A DNA stretch of 64,000 nucleotides, from positions 62,001 to 126,000 of the forward strand of contig VIRH01000089.1 in NCBI GenBank assembly GCA_008107755.1. Direction: 5' to 3'. Position 1 is the stretch's first letter, and the number at the start of each line of letters is the position of its first letter. Both the position numbers and the translations under genes were made by a program. This DNA is from Rhodobacterales bacterium. Its GTDB lineage: Bacteria > Pseudomonadota > Alphaproteobacteria > Rhizobiales > Stappiaceae. The notes beneath the pieces were generated by a model. The model was not told where the DNA came from. It saw only the letters and a program-made list of their open reading frames with translations, and did no database searches. Shown one piece after another: positions 55,789-64,000 of this stretch.

Positions 55789-57078
55789 TCAGTTGGTATT
55801 TGGGCCCAGGATCAGATCGGGCAGAAAGGTCACCACTTCCGGCACATAGGTCAGCAGAAGCAGAACGGTCATGAGGGGGATCAGGAAAGGAAGCACCGCC
55901 AGCGTGACCGCTTCGAAACGGACCCGGCCGACCTCGGACACGATATAGAGACCAATACCCATGGGTGGAGTCGCAATGCCGATCAGGAGGCCAAGCTGGA
56001 TGATGATGCCGAAATGGACACGGTCGATCCCGTAGGCATCGATCACGGGCAGCAGTGTCGGCACGAGGATCAGCTTGGCCGGCACGCCTTCAACAACACA
56101 GCCGACGAGGATGATGAAGACCAGCAGGAGCGCAAGGAAAACCGACTTGTTTTCAGTCAGGGCAAAAAGAGTTTCCGAGATCTTCTGTGGTGCCTGGTCG
56201 ATGGACAGAAGCCAACCCATTGCGATGGAAAAGGCGATGATGATCATGATCACCGCGGTCATGGTTGCACTGTCGCTGAGCGCGGTGCTGAATTTCTTCC
56301 AGGTGAGCTCCCTGTACCAGAGGCCGAGCAAGCCACAGTAGATACACGCAAGCACACCTGCTTCGGTCGCGGTCACAAACCCGAACATGATCGATCCGAG
56401 AATGATTGCCGGCGCAATCAGAGCCAGAAAGCCATGGCGCGCCGTTCCGGCCACTTCACACATTGTTGCGCGCGGCTGTGTCGGAAACTCCACGAACTGC
56501 GCGCGAAGGCGCACGTAGATCATCAGGGCCATTCCGACGATGATCCCCGGCACCAGCCCTGCCAGAAACATGCGCTCAATGCTCTGCTGTGCCAGGAAAG
56601 CGTAGAGCACAAGTCCGATAGACGGCGGGATAAGCGGCCCGATGACGGAAGAGGCCACGGTGACCGCCGCTGCGAAGTCGGCGCGATAGCCGCTTTCGCG
56701 CATGGCCTTGATTTCGATCGCACCAAGTCCGGCGCAGTCTGCCACGGCCGCACCGGAAATCCCGGCAAAGATCATGGAACTAAGGATATTGACCTGCGCC
56801 AGTCCGGCGCGAAGGTGCCCCACCAATGCGTTGGCGAATGCGAAGATACGCTCCGTCACGCCGCAGGCATTCATCAGATTGCCAGCCAGGATGAAGAAGG
56901 GAACCGCGGTAAGCGATGCCTTGTTGACGCCCTCCAGCATCTGCTGGGGGATGATCTGCAGAGCCGTCGAGAAATCCGAGGTGAGAAAGGTGATCAGGGC
57001 AGCCGTTCCGATGGCAATGGCGACCGGCACGCGCAACAGGATCAGAAGGATGAAACTTCCAAAAAGGATATAGGCCAA
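55789..57078 (-). CDS. dctM: TRAP transporter large permease (DctM)
   Basis: The protein has about 429 residues and about 12 hydrophobic spans. The TRAP signature is seen in 'FGSFILLILLRVPVAIAIGTAALITFL' and in 'NILSSMIFAGISGAAVADCAGLGAIEIKAMRESGYRADFAAAVTVASSVIGPLIPPSIGLVLY' (usual 'iFaaiSGSs.A..aaiG.i..p.m...Gy'). It ends 'LLTYVPEVVTFLPDLILG'. The start is TTG 57078, with GGAGG about 10 bases upstream, just beyond the dctQ stop. It forms the importer with DctQ and DctP, driven by a Na+ gradient. Confidence 0.95.
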   Translation of the reverse strand: MAYILFGSFILLILLRVPVAIAIGTAALITFLTSDFSTALQIIPQQMLEGVNKASLTAVPFFILAGNLMNACGVTERIFAFANALVGHLRAGLAQVNILSSMIFAGISGAAVADCAGLGAIEIKAMRESGYRADFAAAVTVASSVIGPLIPPSIGLVLYAFLAQQSIERMFLAGLVPGIIVGMALMIYVRLRAQFVEFPTQPRATMCEVAGTARHGFLALIAPAIILGSIMFGFVTATEAGVLACIYCGLLGLWYRELTWKKFSTALSDSATMTAVIMIIIAFSIAMGWLLSIDQAPQKISETLFALTENKSVFLALLLVFIILVGCVVEGVPAKLILVPTLLPVIDAYGIDRVHFGIIIQLGLLIGIATPPMGIGLYIVSEVGRVRFEAVTLAVLPFLIPLMTVLLLLTYVPEVVTFLPDLILGPNTN

Positions 57079-57082
57079 GGTC

Positions 57083-57649
57083 TCAGGCCTCCGGATGATG
57101 GCTGCTGACGTTCTCGGGCAGGCCCAAAGCCATCTTGCCAAGGTCAACAATCGCCACGAGACAGATCAGAAAGGTCGAGATGAAAAGCGGTACGGATAGA
57201 GCCTGCCGGGCCAGTTCCGAGCCATCGGGGAAAATGGCGCCATCCACAACCCCACGCGAAGTGGCAATCACCATCGGCATCATCCATAGTAGCGTGCCGC
57301 AGATGGAAAGCGCAGCGAGATCGGAAATCAGCCGAGTGATGGCGATCCCGGGCTCACCCATTCTCCGGGCAAAGAAATCTACCCGAATGTCCCTGAGGCG
57401 CACATAGATGGCGAAAAAGCCGAAGAAGGACAGCCAGACGAAGAACACCATTGTCCAGGGCCACATCCAGTAAGCCGACCAGCCAAAGGGCCGGGCCAGA
57501 ATGGTGACGCCGGTCAGGGTCAGCATCGCCAACATGCAGATATTGCAGATCCAGATGAAAACGCCGCCAAGGCGCCATAGCATGAGATCGCACCTGAGAA
57601 GAGCGCCTTGCAGCGCTCCTCCCGGCTCATGGTATTTGAGCGGATACAC
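57083..57649 (-). CDS. dctQ: TRAP transporter small permease (DctQ)
   Basis: The 188 residues have four predicted spans (about 30-50, 66-88, 105-125, 160-178) and the DctQ core 'GVFIWICNICMLAMLTLTGVTILARPF', 'WTMVFFVWLSFFGFFAIYVRLRDIRVDFFARRM'. It is the small subunit bridging DctP and DctM. The start is unsettled: GTG 57649 has AAAGG upstream and lies 12 bases after the dctP stop, whereas ATG 57583 would remove 22 soluble residues. Confidence 0.88.
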   Translation of the reverse strand: MYPLKYHEPGGALQGALLRCDLMLWRLGGVFIWICNICMLAMLTLTGVTILARPFGWSAYWMWPWTMVFFVWLSFFGFFAIYVRLRDIRVDFFARRMGEPGIAITRLISDLAALSICGTLLWMMPMVIATSRGVVDGAIFPDGSELARQALSVPLFISTFLICLVAIVDLGKMALGLPENVSSHHPEA

Positions 57650-57661
57650 GAACGGCAGCCT

Positions 57662-58651
57662 TTATTTGTTGCGGGTTGCTTCAACCGTATCGAGGAAGCC
57701 TTCCGGCAACTCGCCGTTCGTATTCATCGTCTGATAGAATTCCTGCATCTTCGCCACAAACGGAGCGGTATCGAGAACCGTATAAGTCGCTCCGGCCTTT
57801 TTCATCCGTTCAATGCTTTCTTCGGCGACGGAGAACATGATATCGCGGGAATAGGCGCCGGTTTCCTCGTAAGCCTTCATAAGGCCTGCCTTGGTTTCTT
57901 CCGGCAGCGCTTCGTATCCGGCAGAGTTCATAATAAAGCCGATGGACTGCCAGTATTCGTCATGCCGGCCGATGTAGGGAGCTACCTCGTTAAAGCGCAT
58001 GGATTCGACCAGGGCGATCGGGCTGTTGACCGACTGAACGATGTCCTTGTTGACGGACTGATAGACTTCGGTCCAGGGCAAGGTGATCACTTCTGCGCCC
58101 AGATGGCTCCAGCTCGCGATGGCAAGCTTGTTCGGGTGCATGCGTAACTTCAGGCCCGAGATGTCTTCCAGGCCGTTGACCGGCTTGTTCGAGACGATCA
58201 CGCGGAACGGACCGCGCAGAACAGCGGTCGGGTTGCCGAGTGGAGCGACACCGGATTCCGCAGCGGCCTTTTCGAACCAACCCTTGACCAGATCGCTGTC
58301 CATGAAGCGGACCCAGTGGTCGTAATCATCGAACATGAAGGCAGGCGCGGTCCAGACAAGCTCCGGCGCCCATTTCTTCATGTAACCGAAGCCTTCGGCA
58401 TAGATGTTCACGATACCGGCTTGAAGCTGCTCGAGAACCGCGTCTTCCTTGCCGAGCTGCTCATTCGGGAAAATCTGAATAGTCAGTTCGCCGTCGGTAT
58501 ATTCCTTTGTCAGGTCGGCGAACTTCTGGAAGACCTGCCCTTCCGGGCTGTCGACCGGCATTTTCGTGGCCATGCGCCAGGTTTCGGACATTGCGGATGT
58601 AGCTGTCAGCGTCAGAACGACAGCGGCGGCTGTGGCGATTTTGGAGAACAT
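57662..58651 (-). CDS. dctP: TRAP transporter substrate-binding protein (DctP)
   Basis: The 329-residue periplasmic protein has a signal peptide (cleavage after AMS, near 22) and the DctP fold: 'TWRMATKMPVDSPEGQVFQKFADLTKEYTDGELTIQIFPNEQLGKEDAVLEQLQAG', 'APAFMFDDYDHWVRFMDSD' and 'GLKLRMHPNKLAIASWSHLGAEVITLPWTEVYQSVNKDIVQSVNSP', the usual ligand-Arg loop. It binds an organic acid, probably a hydroxy or keto acid given the RraA-type and dehydrogenase genes in the same operon. It is the first gene of the operon. Confidence 0.96.
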   Translation of the reverse strand: MFSKIATAAAVVLTLTATSAMSETWRMATKMPVDSPEGQVFQKFADLTKEYTDGELTIQIFPNEQLGKEDAVLEQLQAGIVNIYAEGFGYMKKWAPELVWTAPAFMFDDYDHWVRFMDSDLVKGWFEKAAAESGVAPLGNPTAVLRGPFRVIVSNKPVNGLEDISGLKLRMHPNKLAIASWSHLGAEVITLPWTEVYQSVNKDIVQSVNSPIALVESMRFNEVAPYIGRHDEYWQSIGFIMNSAGYEALPEETKAGLMKAYEETGAYSRDIMFSVAEESIERMKKAGATYTVLDTAPFVAKMQEFYQTMNTNGELPEGFLDTVEATRNK

Positions 58652-59097
58652 ATAGAGCCCCTCTTTTGGTGGAAGAAACCGCGCGTTGATCGCGCTTGTT
58701 TGTCCAAATTTGAGCTCGGGCCGGTGGCAGGGGTCAAATTAAAAAGTTTTTTGGAACGGCAACTGTTTTTTATCGGCATTCGAGTGGCGCACGAATACGA
58801 CCGACAGGCGAGCGGGGCCGTCTGTATTCGTCGGAAGCATTGTTCGAGAGACTGACGCTTTGACTTCGATGTTGCCGAGCGGGCCTTGGCAATTGCGAAC
58901 GTCGACGCGTCCGGCCAATGCGGTTTCCCTTGTTGCAAGGTCCTGGCGAGAACACAGCAAGCCTGTACCACCCGCTACGTTTGCCCAACTCACCGGCCCG
59001 TCGGTCAAGACGACTTCAGCTGTCCACGTGATGGACACCTTCTCGTTTCCGATACCGAGGCCCTGCCCGACTAACCGCCTGAAATCCCTGCAGAACC
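58652..59097. other. Intergenic region upstream of dctP
   Basis: About 450 bases with an AT-rich stretch near 58735-58775 that is a likely promoter for the TRAP operon. A 99-codon open frame on the minus strand (58739-59038) has no ribosome-binding site or protein-like features. No gene called. Confidence 0.45.
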
Positions 59098-59637
59098 TCA
59101 GAGAGGATGGGCTTCCAGTTCGGCGGCAATCTCGTCATCGACCAGAACATTGTAGGTCCTGAGGATGGTGCCGAGCACCAGATAAAAGCCGACGGTCGCG
59201 ATCAGATCGAACACAACCTTCTTGCCGAAAGCTGTCGCCAAGTCACGCTCCAGGGGCGCCGGAAGCCGCTGGTTGTCGATGATCGCATCGACGGCCCTGA
59301 CGAGAAGGCCATCCTCGCCTTCCGGCTGGCCCAATACGGCGACAATGCGCTCGTCGGACATCCCAAGTGCACGCGCACGCGAGACGTGATGTGCCCACTC
59401 GTAGGATGAACCGATGCGGACGCCGGTCCTCAGTATGACAATCTCGGACCGCTCCGGCCCCAACGCACTGTCCTTGACCACATGCTGCCGCAAGGGCGCC
59501 CATGCCCGAAGAAGCTCAGGATGATGCGCCATGGTGCGGTAGATATTGAGCGCGCCTGCGAAACCGTCTCTCAAATCGGCAATCTCGCCGGGCCATGCGC
59601 CATCTCCCAGCGGGCCGGTGCCGGTTGTGTCTGTCAT
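59098..59637 (-). CDS. Carboxymuconolactone decarboxylase family protein
   Basis: The 179-residue protein has the AhpD/CMD helical fold: 'ALNIYRTMAHHPELLRAWAPLRQHVVKDSALGPERSEIVILRTGVRIGSSYEWAHHVSRARALGMSDERI' and the closing 'LVRAVDAIIDNQRLPAPLERDLATAF' region. The CxxC of AhpD is absent, so it is not a peroxidase-type member; the HHV... region keeps the family histidine. It may act on an aromatic-derived lactone or unknown compound. The start is ATG 59637, with GGGGAGC upstream; the open frame runs on to 59829 without family content. It is not obviously part of the TRAP operon. Confidence 0.86.
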   Translation of the reverse strand: MTDTTGTGPLGDGAWPGEIADLRDGFAGALNIYRTMAHHPELLRAWAPLRQHVVKDSALGPERSEIVILRTGVRIGSSYEWAHHVSRARALGMSDERIVAVLGQPEGEDGLLVRAVDAIIDNQRLPAPLERDLATAFGKKVVFDLIATVGFYLVLGTILRTYNVLVDDEIAAELEAHPL

Positions 59638-60014
59638 CGCTTGCTCCCCTGTTTCCGAAGAAGAGCGCAAAGGCGGACGCCCGGCAAGGGGATCATCGGC
59701 AATGTCCGGTCCGTGGACTGTGCCGGGCAGCGACCGGCGCGTCACTGATCGCCTTGTCGTCCTCGCCCAAAACCGATCAGCGGAAAGTTCGGATGCGATG
59801 CGCTTCGATCGGAATTTCCTTCTTAACACGACGCCTGTCGGCCTATTCTCCGATGAAAAATAATGAACTAAAATATTAGAAGATCGATGTAAGCATCAGT
59901 ATTCAATGACAAACGTAGCTTTGCACAACGATGCGGTATTATAAGGTTGTGTTTTCCTTGCGTTAAGCAAGTCTAGATTGTTACTGTAATCTTCTCTTGG
60001 GAGGAGGACGACGG
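59638..60014. other. Divergent promoter region before the response regulator
   Basis: About 380 bases, AT-rich from 59860. It holds the inverted repeat CTTGC-GTTAA-GCAAG (59957-59971), 44 bases before the response-regulator ATG, a possible operator. GGGAGGAGG precedes that ATG. No gene seen. Confidence 0.5.
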
Positions 60015-60737
60015 ATGAGCACAGAATGCTGTCCGCAGGAGCACGTGGTCATCAGATCAATTCTCGTGATCGATGACCATCCACTCTATTGCGACGCACT
60101 TGCTGCGACGCTTGAAAAACACTTTCGCACCGGCTCTGTCAGAACGGCTACCTCGTTGATAGAGGGGTTGCGCCATGTCGGTACCCGGTTTCAGCCTGAA
60201 CTCGTCATGCTGGATCTGATGTTGCCGGATGTGACCGGGCTCAGCGGATTTCTGAAGGTGAAAGAGCGTCTGCCCGATGTGCCGGTCCTGGTGATTTCGG
60301 CAGAAACGTCGGATGAGACGGTCAGTGCCCTCATGTCTGCAGGTGCGGCAGGTTTCGTTCCGAAGGACGCCTCGCACGAGATGTTTCTGCGCGCGTTTCT
60401 GGATGTCAGTGAAGGTCGTCGCTTTCTGCCACCGGGCTACACTCCGCCGAAACGGCCGAGCCAGGCAGATCTCAGTGTCCAGCAGATCGCTTACAGGATC
60501 GCGGACCTGACGCCGCAGCAGAACAAGATCATGAAGCTCATTTGCGCGGGGAAGCCGAACAAGCAGATCGCCTATGAACTTTCACTCGCCGAGGCCACCG
60601 TGAAAGCTCATATCACGGCTCTGCTGAGGCGCCTTGGCGTCCACAACCGGACGCAGGCAGCGCTTCTGGTCAAGAGTGCAAGCCTCGACACGGGGTCTCA
60701 GCTTTCCGATGGCGATACCCGCGCATTGCTGAGCTAG
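60015..60737 (+). CDS. LuxR-type response regulator (AgmR/ErbR-like)
   Basis: The 240 residues hold a receiver domain: 'ILVIDDHPLYCDALAATLEKHF', phospho-Asp in 'PELVMLDLMLPDVTG', 'PVLVISAETSDETVSALMSAGAAGFVPKDAS' with conserved Ser/Thr and Lys. A LuxR/NarL helix-turn-helix follows: 'LTPQQNKIMKLICAGKPNKQIAYELSLAEATVKAHITALLRRLGVHNRTQAALLV'. It should bind DNA after phosphorylation by the hybrid kinase encoded two genes on. The start is ATG 60015 with GGAGGAGG upstream. In Pseudomonas aeruginosa the NosP-NahK pair lies near AgmR/ErbR, a regulator of this group, which supports the assignment. Confidence 0.9.
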   Translation: MSTECCPQEHVVIRSILVIDDHPLYCDALAATLEKHFRTGSVRTATSLIEGLRHVGTRFQPELVMLDLMLPDVTGLSGFLKVKERLPDVPVLVISAETSDETVSALMSAGAAGFVPKDASHEMFLRAFLDVSEGRRFLPPGYTPPKRPSQADLSVQQIAYRIADLTPQQNKIMKLICAGKPNKQIAYELSLAEATVKAHITALLRRLGVHNRTQAALLVKSASLDTGSQLSDGDTRALLS

Positions 60738-60747
60738 GCCCCCGTCG

Positions 60748-61917
60748 ATGAACATCATGCAAACCCAGGCGGCCGGCCAGCCGCTTTCAGTGCAGGTCGG
60801 GGTTTCCCATGCCCGGTCGGCCGAAAAGGCAGTCGATGAGGCTACGGCAGGCTTCAAACTGCACGCGGTCTGTTTCCTGCTTGTTTTTGTTCCCGCTCAC
60901 CTCGAGTGCGATCTCGTTGCCCGTGAACTGGCCAGGAATATGCCGTCGGCAACTGTGTTCGGCTGCTCGACGGCCGGTCAGATCACGCCGCAGGGCTACG
61001 AGAATGACGCCCTGATGGCCATTGCGTTTCCGAGGCGCCACTTCCGATGTGCATCCACGCTGCTGAAGCCTCTGCGGCCGGTTGCGATCGAGGGAACCGC
61101 AGCAAAAGCGCGCATGCTGGCTTCCCGGTTTCCGCGGTCGGCCAACTGGAAACGTATGGCACTCGTCTTCGCGGACGGACTGTCGAAGCAGGAAGATCTC
61201 CTCGTGGCTGCCCTTAATGCGGGACTGGGCGATGTTCCGGTGTTCGGCGGCTCCGCCGGTCATGGTCTTGCTTTCGATGAAACTTTCGTACTGCACGGAG
61301 GACGCGCGCACAGCGATGCCGCGCTGCTCGTCCTGCTGGAAACCGATCTTGATTTTCGGGCGCTTGGTTTCGATCATTTTCTGCCCAGCGACAAACGCAT
61401 GGTCGTAACAAAGGCGATTCCAGAAGAGCGGCTGGTTCAGGAAATCAACGGTGCACCTGCGGCCCGCGAATATGCCCGCTATGTCGGCTGCTCCGTTGAC
61501 GAGCTCTGCCCCAGGGTCTTTGCGGACAATCCCGTTCTTGTTCGAAATGGCAAAAGCTGGCACGTGCGCGCCATACAGCAGGTCGCGCAGAAGGACGGGC
61601 TCTGGTTCCTGTCGGCGATCGACGACGGGCTGGTGCTCACACTCGGACAGGGAACGAAAATACTCAAGACGCTCGAATCCGGGCTGGAATGCCGCAGCGC
61701 GTCCGGAGAGGAGCCAGATTTCATCCTCGGTTTCGATTGCTATCTGCGCCGGGTCGAGATCGAGCAGAATGACCTGGTAGAGGATGCCTCGGACATTTTG
61801 CGCAGGCATCATGTGTTCGGGTTCAACACCTATGGTGAACAGCATCTCGGGGTGCATGTGAACCAGACATTCGTCGGCGTCGCGTTCTTTCCACCGAGGG
61901 AAAAGGTGCTGTTTTGA
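60748..61917 (+). CDS. FIST-domain sensory protein, NosP-like
   Basis: The 389 residues hold FIST N and C domains: 'VSHARSAEKAVDEATAGFKLHAVCFLLVFVPAHLE', 'ATVFGCSTAGQITPQGYENDALMAIAF', 'GLSKQEDLLVAALNAGLGDVPVFGGSAGHGLAFDETFVLHG', and the C-terminal 'DFILGFDCYLRRVEIEQ' and 'HVFGFNTYGEQHLGVHVNQTFVGVAFF'. NosP proteins bind heme and nitric oxide and control a partner kinase. Which residue would bind heme cannot be told here. It starts 10 bases after the response regulator and its stop overlaps the kinase gene by 4 bases. No signal peptide: cytoplasmic. Confidence 0.92.
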   Translation: MNIMQTQAAGQPLSVQVGVSHARSAEKAVDEATAGFKLHAVCFLLVFVPAHLECDLVARELARNMPSATVFGCSTAGQITPQGYENDALMAIAFPRRHFRCASTLLKPLRPVAIEGTAAKARMLASRFPRSANWKRMALVFADGLSKQEDLLVAALNAGLGDVPVFGGSAGHGLAFDETFVLHGGRAHSDAALLVLLETDLDFRALGFDHFLPSDKRMVVTKAIPEERLVQEINGAPAAREYARYVGCSVDELCPRVFADNPVLVRNGKSWHVRAIQQVAQKDGLWFLSAIDDGLVLTLGQGTKILKTLESGLECRSASGEEPDFILGFDCYLRRVEIEQNDLVEDASDILRRHHVFGFNTYGEQHLGVHVNQTFVGVAFFPPREKVLF

Positions 61918-64000
61918 TCGATCCGAGCGAACCGCTTGAAGATCAGGTCAAGCGCCAGGAAAAGATCATCAAGGCGCTGATTCAACGTGCCAGCCGGGAG
62001 CACGATGTCGGTGGCTCGGCATATTCCCTGTTCCAGTCGGCGATCGCCCTGCAGGGAGAGGTGTGGGAGAAGACCCGGGATCTTGAAGAGGCACTCGATA
62101 CCCTGGGCAGGGCGAGCAACCAGCTCAGAATCGCTGAATATGCGCGCGAACAGACCGAACGCAATCTCGCGGACGCGCTGGACAGCATGGAAGGCGGCTT
62201 CGCTCTGTTTACCGAAGGGACGCTTGAGATCTGCAACGATCAGTTCCGGGCCATGATTCCGGACATGGCCGAAAAAGTCGTCGCTGGTCTCGATATCCGC
62301 GATTATTTCAATGCGCTGAAGAAGAGCAAGGATGTCGTATCCCGGGCCACGGCGGAAAACGGAGCGAACCAAAGATCGGTGCGGTCGGGAAACGGTGTGG
62401 AGACCTCCTACCCGTCTGTCGTCGGCCTCTGGAACGATCGCTGGTTCCAGATCACGCACAAGACGGCGTCGTCCAGCAAGACTGTGCTGCTCTCGACGGA
62501 AATTACCAGCATCGTCCGGCAAAACCGGCTGGAAAAGGACCGGCTGATCGATGAACAGACCGTCTTCCTGCAGGCGGCATTCGATCACATGATGCTGGGG
62601 ATCTGCACCTTTTCACCCGAAGGCGCGTTGCTCATTCACAACGAACGCTTTCGAGAGCTTCTGCGCCTGCCTGTGTCGCTGGTCAGAAAGGGCGCCGCGC
62701 TCAGTCAGATACTTGAGTTCCTGCTGCGACACGGGCCGCTTGAAAGTCCCAAACGCGGAGCGGAACTCGGCAAATGGCTAGCGTCGGTCCACGCAGGCGA
62801 AGGACTTGAGACGAAATTCCGCCACGACGATGGCGACATCCTGGATATTTGCGTTCACGGGCTGCCCGACAAGGGCTTCATCGTCAACGTCATGGATATC
62901 ACTGCGGAAACACAGACGACGGAGCATCTGGAACAAAGGGTGCGTGAGCGGACGCAGGAACTGACGCGTGCCAATGCCAAATTGCGAAAGCAGAACGAGG
63001 AGCAGGCTCTCATCGACGAGGAGCTGCGCCTGGCCAAGGAACGAGCGGAGGAAGCCGTTTCCTCCAAGACGAAGTTCTTTGCCGCGGCGAGCCATGACCT
63101 GCTGCAACCGGTGAATGCGGCAAAGCTGCTGATTTCAAGCATGAGCGAGAGCGCAGCGGAAACCGCGTTCGCGCCGACGGTCTCGCGTCTCGAGCGCTCG
63201 TTCAATTCGATCGAGACCCTTCTGCATGCCCTGCTCGACATCTCGCGGCTGGAATCCACCGGCACGGAGATGTCGATCAGCTCGTTTTGTATCGGAGATC
63301 TCCTGACCTCGGTTCGGGAAGACTACGTTCAGCTGGCGGAAGAAAAGGAGCTCCGTCTCGACGTGGTTCCCAGCAGCGCCTGGGTCGCGAGTGACCAACG
63401 ATATCTGCTGCGCTCGATCCAGAACCTGGTGGTCAACGCCATCCAGTATACGGAAAATGGCAGGGTGCTCGCTGGCTGCCGCCGACGCGGCGGCAAACTT
63501 GTGCTCGAAGTATGGGACACCGGGATCGGGATTTCGCGAAAGGATCAGCAGCGGATCTTTTCCGAGTTTACCCGCGCGGCGCCCGAGCGGGCCGGCTACG
63601 GTATGGGGCTCGGATTGTCGATCGTCGACCGTGCCTGCCGCAGACTTGGTCATGACGTGTCGCTCCGTTCGGCTCCTGGCCGGGGCTCGGTCTTTTCGAT
63701 CACGCTTCCGATCGTGCAGGCACCTGAAGAGCGCTGCCGAGGCGCACCCGATGCGGCTCCCGCGAGCCGTGACGACATGGACCTCATCGTCCTTGTCGTC
63801 GAAAACAACCCCGACGTCCTATACGCAACGGCCCGAAAAATCGAAGATTGGGGCGGAAGCGTGCTCACTGCGGCGTCGACAGACGATGCGGTCGACCAGG
63901 TGCGCGCCATCGGTTCGGCGCCAGATATCATCCTTGCGGACTATCAGCTCGATGGCGAGGACACCGGCATCCGTACGATTGTCGAAATTCGGCGCGAAAC
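61914..64000 (+). CDS. NahK-like hybrid sensor histidine kinase, C-terminus beyond the window
   Basis: The gene reads open to the window edge. It starts at TTG 61914, overlapping the FIST stop, with AAAGG 8 bases upstream. The first 340 residues have two PAS-like domains (near 85-195 and 212-335) with 'MEGGFALFTEGTLEICNDQF' and 'MMLGICTFSPEGALLIHNERFREL', then a coiled coil. The kinase core follows: phospho-His in 'KFFAAASHDLLQPVNAAKLL', N box 'LRSIQNLVVNAIQYTENG', G boxes 'WDTGIGISRKDQQRIF' and 'GMGLGLSIVDRACRRLGH'. A receiver begins near residue 620 ('LIVLVVENNPDVL', 'ILADYQLDGEDTG') and is cut off. It fits NahK/ErcS'-type kinases, which pair with NosP. It has no membrane spans, so it is cytoplasmic. 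Confidence 0.93.
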   Translation, partial: MIDPSEPLEDQVKRQEKIIKALIQRASREHDVGGSAYSLFQSAIALQGEVWEKTRDLEEALDTLGRASNQLRIAEYAREQTERNLADALDSMEGGFALFTEGTLEICNDQFRAMIPDMAEKVVAGLDIRDYFNALKKSKDVVSRATAENGANQRSVRSGNGVETSYPSVVGLWNDRWFQITHKTASSSKTVLLSTEITSIVRQNRLEKDRLIDEQTVFLQAAFDHMMLGICTFSPEGALLIHNERFRELLRLPVSLVRKGAALSQILEFLLRHGPLESPKRGAELGKWLASVHAGEGLETKFRHDDGDILDICVHGLPDKGFIVNVMDITAETQTTEHLEQRVRERTQELTRANAKLRKQNEEQALIDEELRLAKERAEEAVSSKTKFFAAASHDLLQPVNAAKLLISSMSESAAETAFAPTVSRLERSFNSIETLLHALLDISRLESTGTEMSISSFCIGDLLTSVREDYVQLAEEKELRLDVVPSSAWVASDQRYLLRSIQNLVVNAIQYTENGRVLAGCRRRGGKLVLEVWDTGIGISRKDQQRIFSEFTRAAPERAGYGMGLGLSIVDRACRRLGHDVSLRSAPGRGSVFSITLPIVQAPEERCRGAPDAAPASRDDMDLIVLVVENNPDVLYATARKIEDWGGSVLTAASTDDAVDQVRAIGSAPDIILADYQLDGEDTGIRTIVEIRRE

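Noticed and set aside
55768..57108. 446-codon plus-strand frame opposite dctM
   Set aside because: Composition is His/Asp/Arg-rich, as expected from the antisense of a membrane protein; dctM fits its family.
58739..59038. 99-codon minus-strand frame upstream of dctP
   Set aside because: No ribosome-binding site, no family-like pattern; lies where a promoter is expected.

Overview
The window is a chromosomal stretch, moderately high in GC, from an alphaproteobacterium. Housekeeping gene content (kdsA, eno, galU, tgt-queA, ppi, coaD, gyrA, guaA, guaB, rlmE, ppx), YejA-type and TRAP transporters, and an IalB-family protein at the left edge all suggest Hyphomicrobiales. A marine Stappiaceae member (Roseibium/Labrenzia/Stappia-like) is my best guess, inferred from protein flavour and not from any search. 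I see no insertion sequences, phage genes or CRISPR arrays.

Layout. 1-6.2 kb: a truncated IalB-like gene, an orphan YejA-type binding protein, an acyl-CoA-ligase-like protein and a PleD-like protein that have both lost key residues, and a FrnE-like DsbA oxidoreductase. 6.2-31.8 kb: mostly core genes, namely enolase/KDO8P synthase, galU, queuosine genes, cyclophilins, coaD, gyrA, marC, a CDF transporter, guaA, a TPR protein, an RsmB-type methyltransferase, guaB, rlmE, ppx, tRNA-Gln, fpr and fdxA.

31.9-43.7 kb is the most unusual part. A DUF971 gene is followed by an AprA-like flavoprotein, an AprB-like ferredoxin, a HEAT-repeat protein, a GntR/UTRA regulator and a TlpA-like thioredoxin. Next comes a terminator and a long operator-like inverted repeat. 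A tightly packed operon follows: a TauA/SsuA-type binding protein with a C-terminal NosL-like domain, its permease, a small membrane protein with a vicinal Cys-Cys, the ATPase, SCO, PCu(A)C, a diheme cytochrome c and a Crp-family regulator. NosL, SCO and PCu(A)C families all handle copper, so I infer a copper-linked uptake/redox system of unknown substrate.

43.8-53 kb: gamma-glutamyltransferase and a 2-hydroxyacid dehydrogenase diverge from a dipeptide-type ABC operon. In that operon the second permease and first ATPase are fused, and it ends in a creatininase-family amidohydrolase. 53-58.7 kb: a LysR regulator and a TRAP transporter operon (dctP-dctQ-dctM) with an RraA-family protein and a second 2-hydroxyacid dehydrogenase. 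59-64 kb: a carboxymuconolactone-decarboxylase-family protein, then a response regulator, a FIST (NosP-like) protein and a NahK-like hybrid histidine kinase cut off by the right edge. The gene order recalls the NosP/NahK/AgmR locus of Pseudomonas.

Starts were moved to internal codons where family alignment or a Shine-Dalgarno sequence demanded it, and several are GTG or TTG. All functional statements rest on motifs and recalled families; no search was run.
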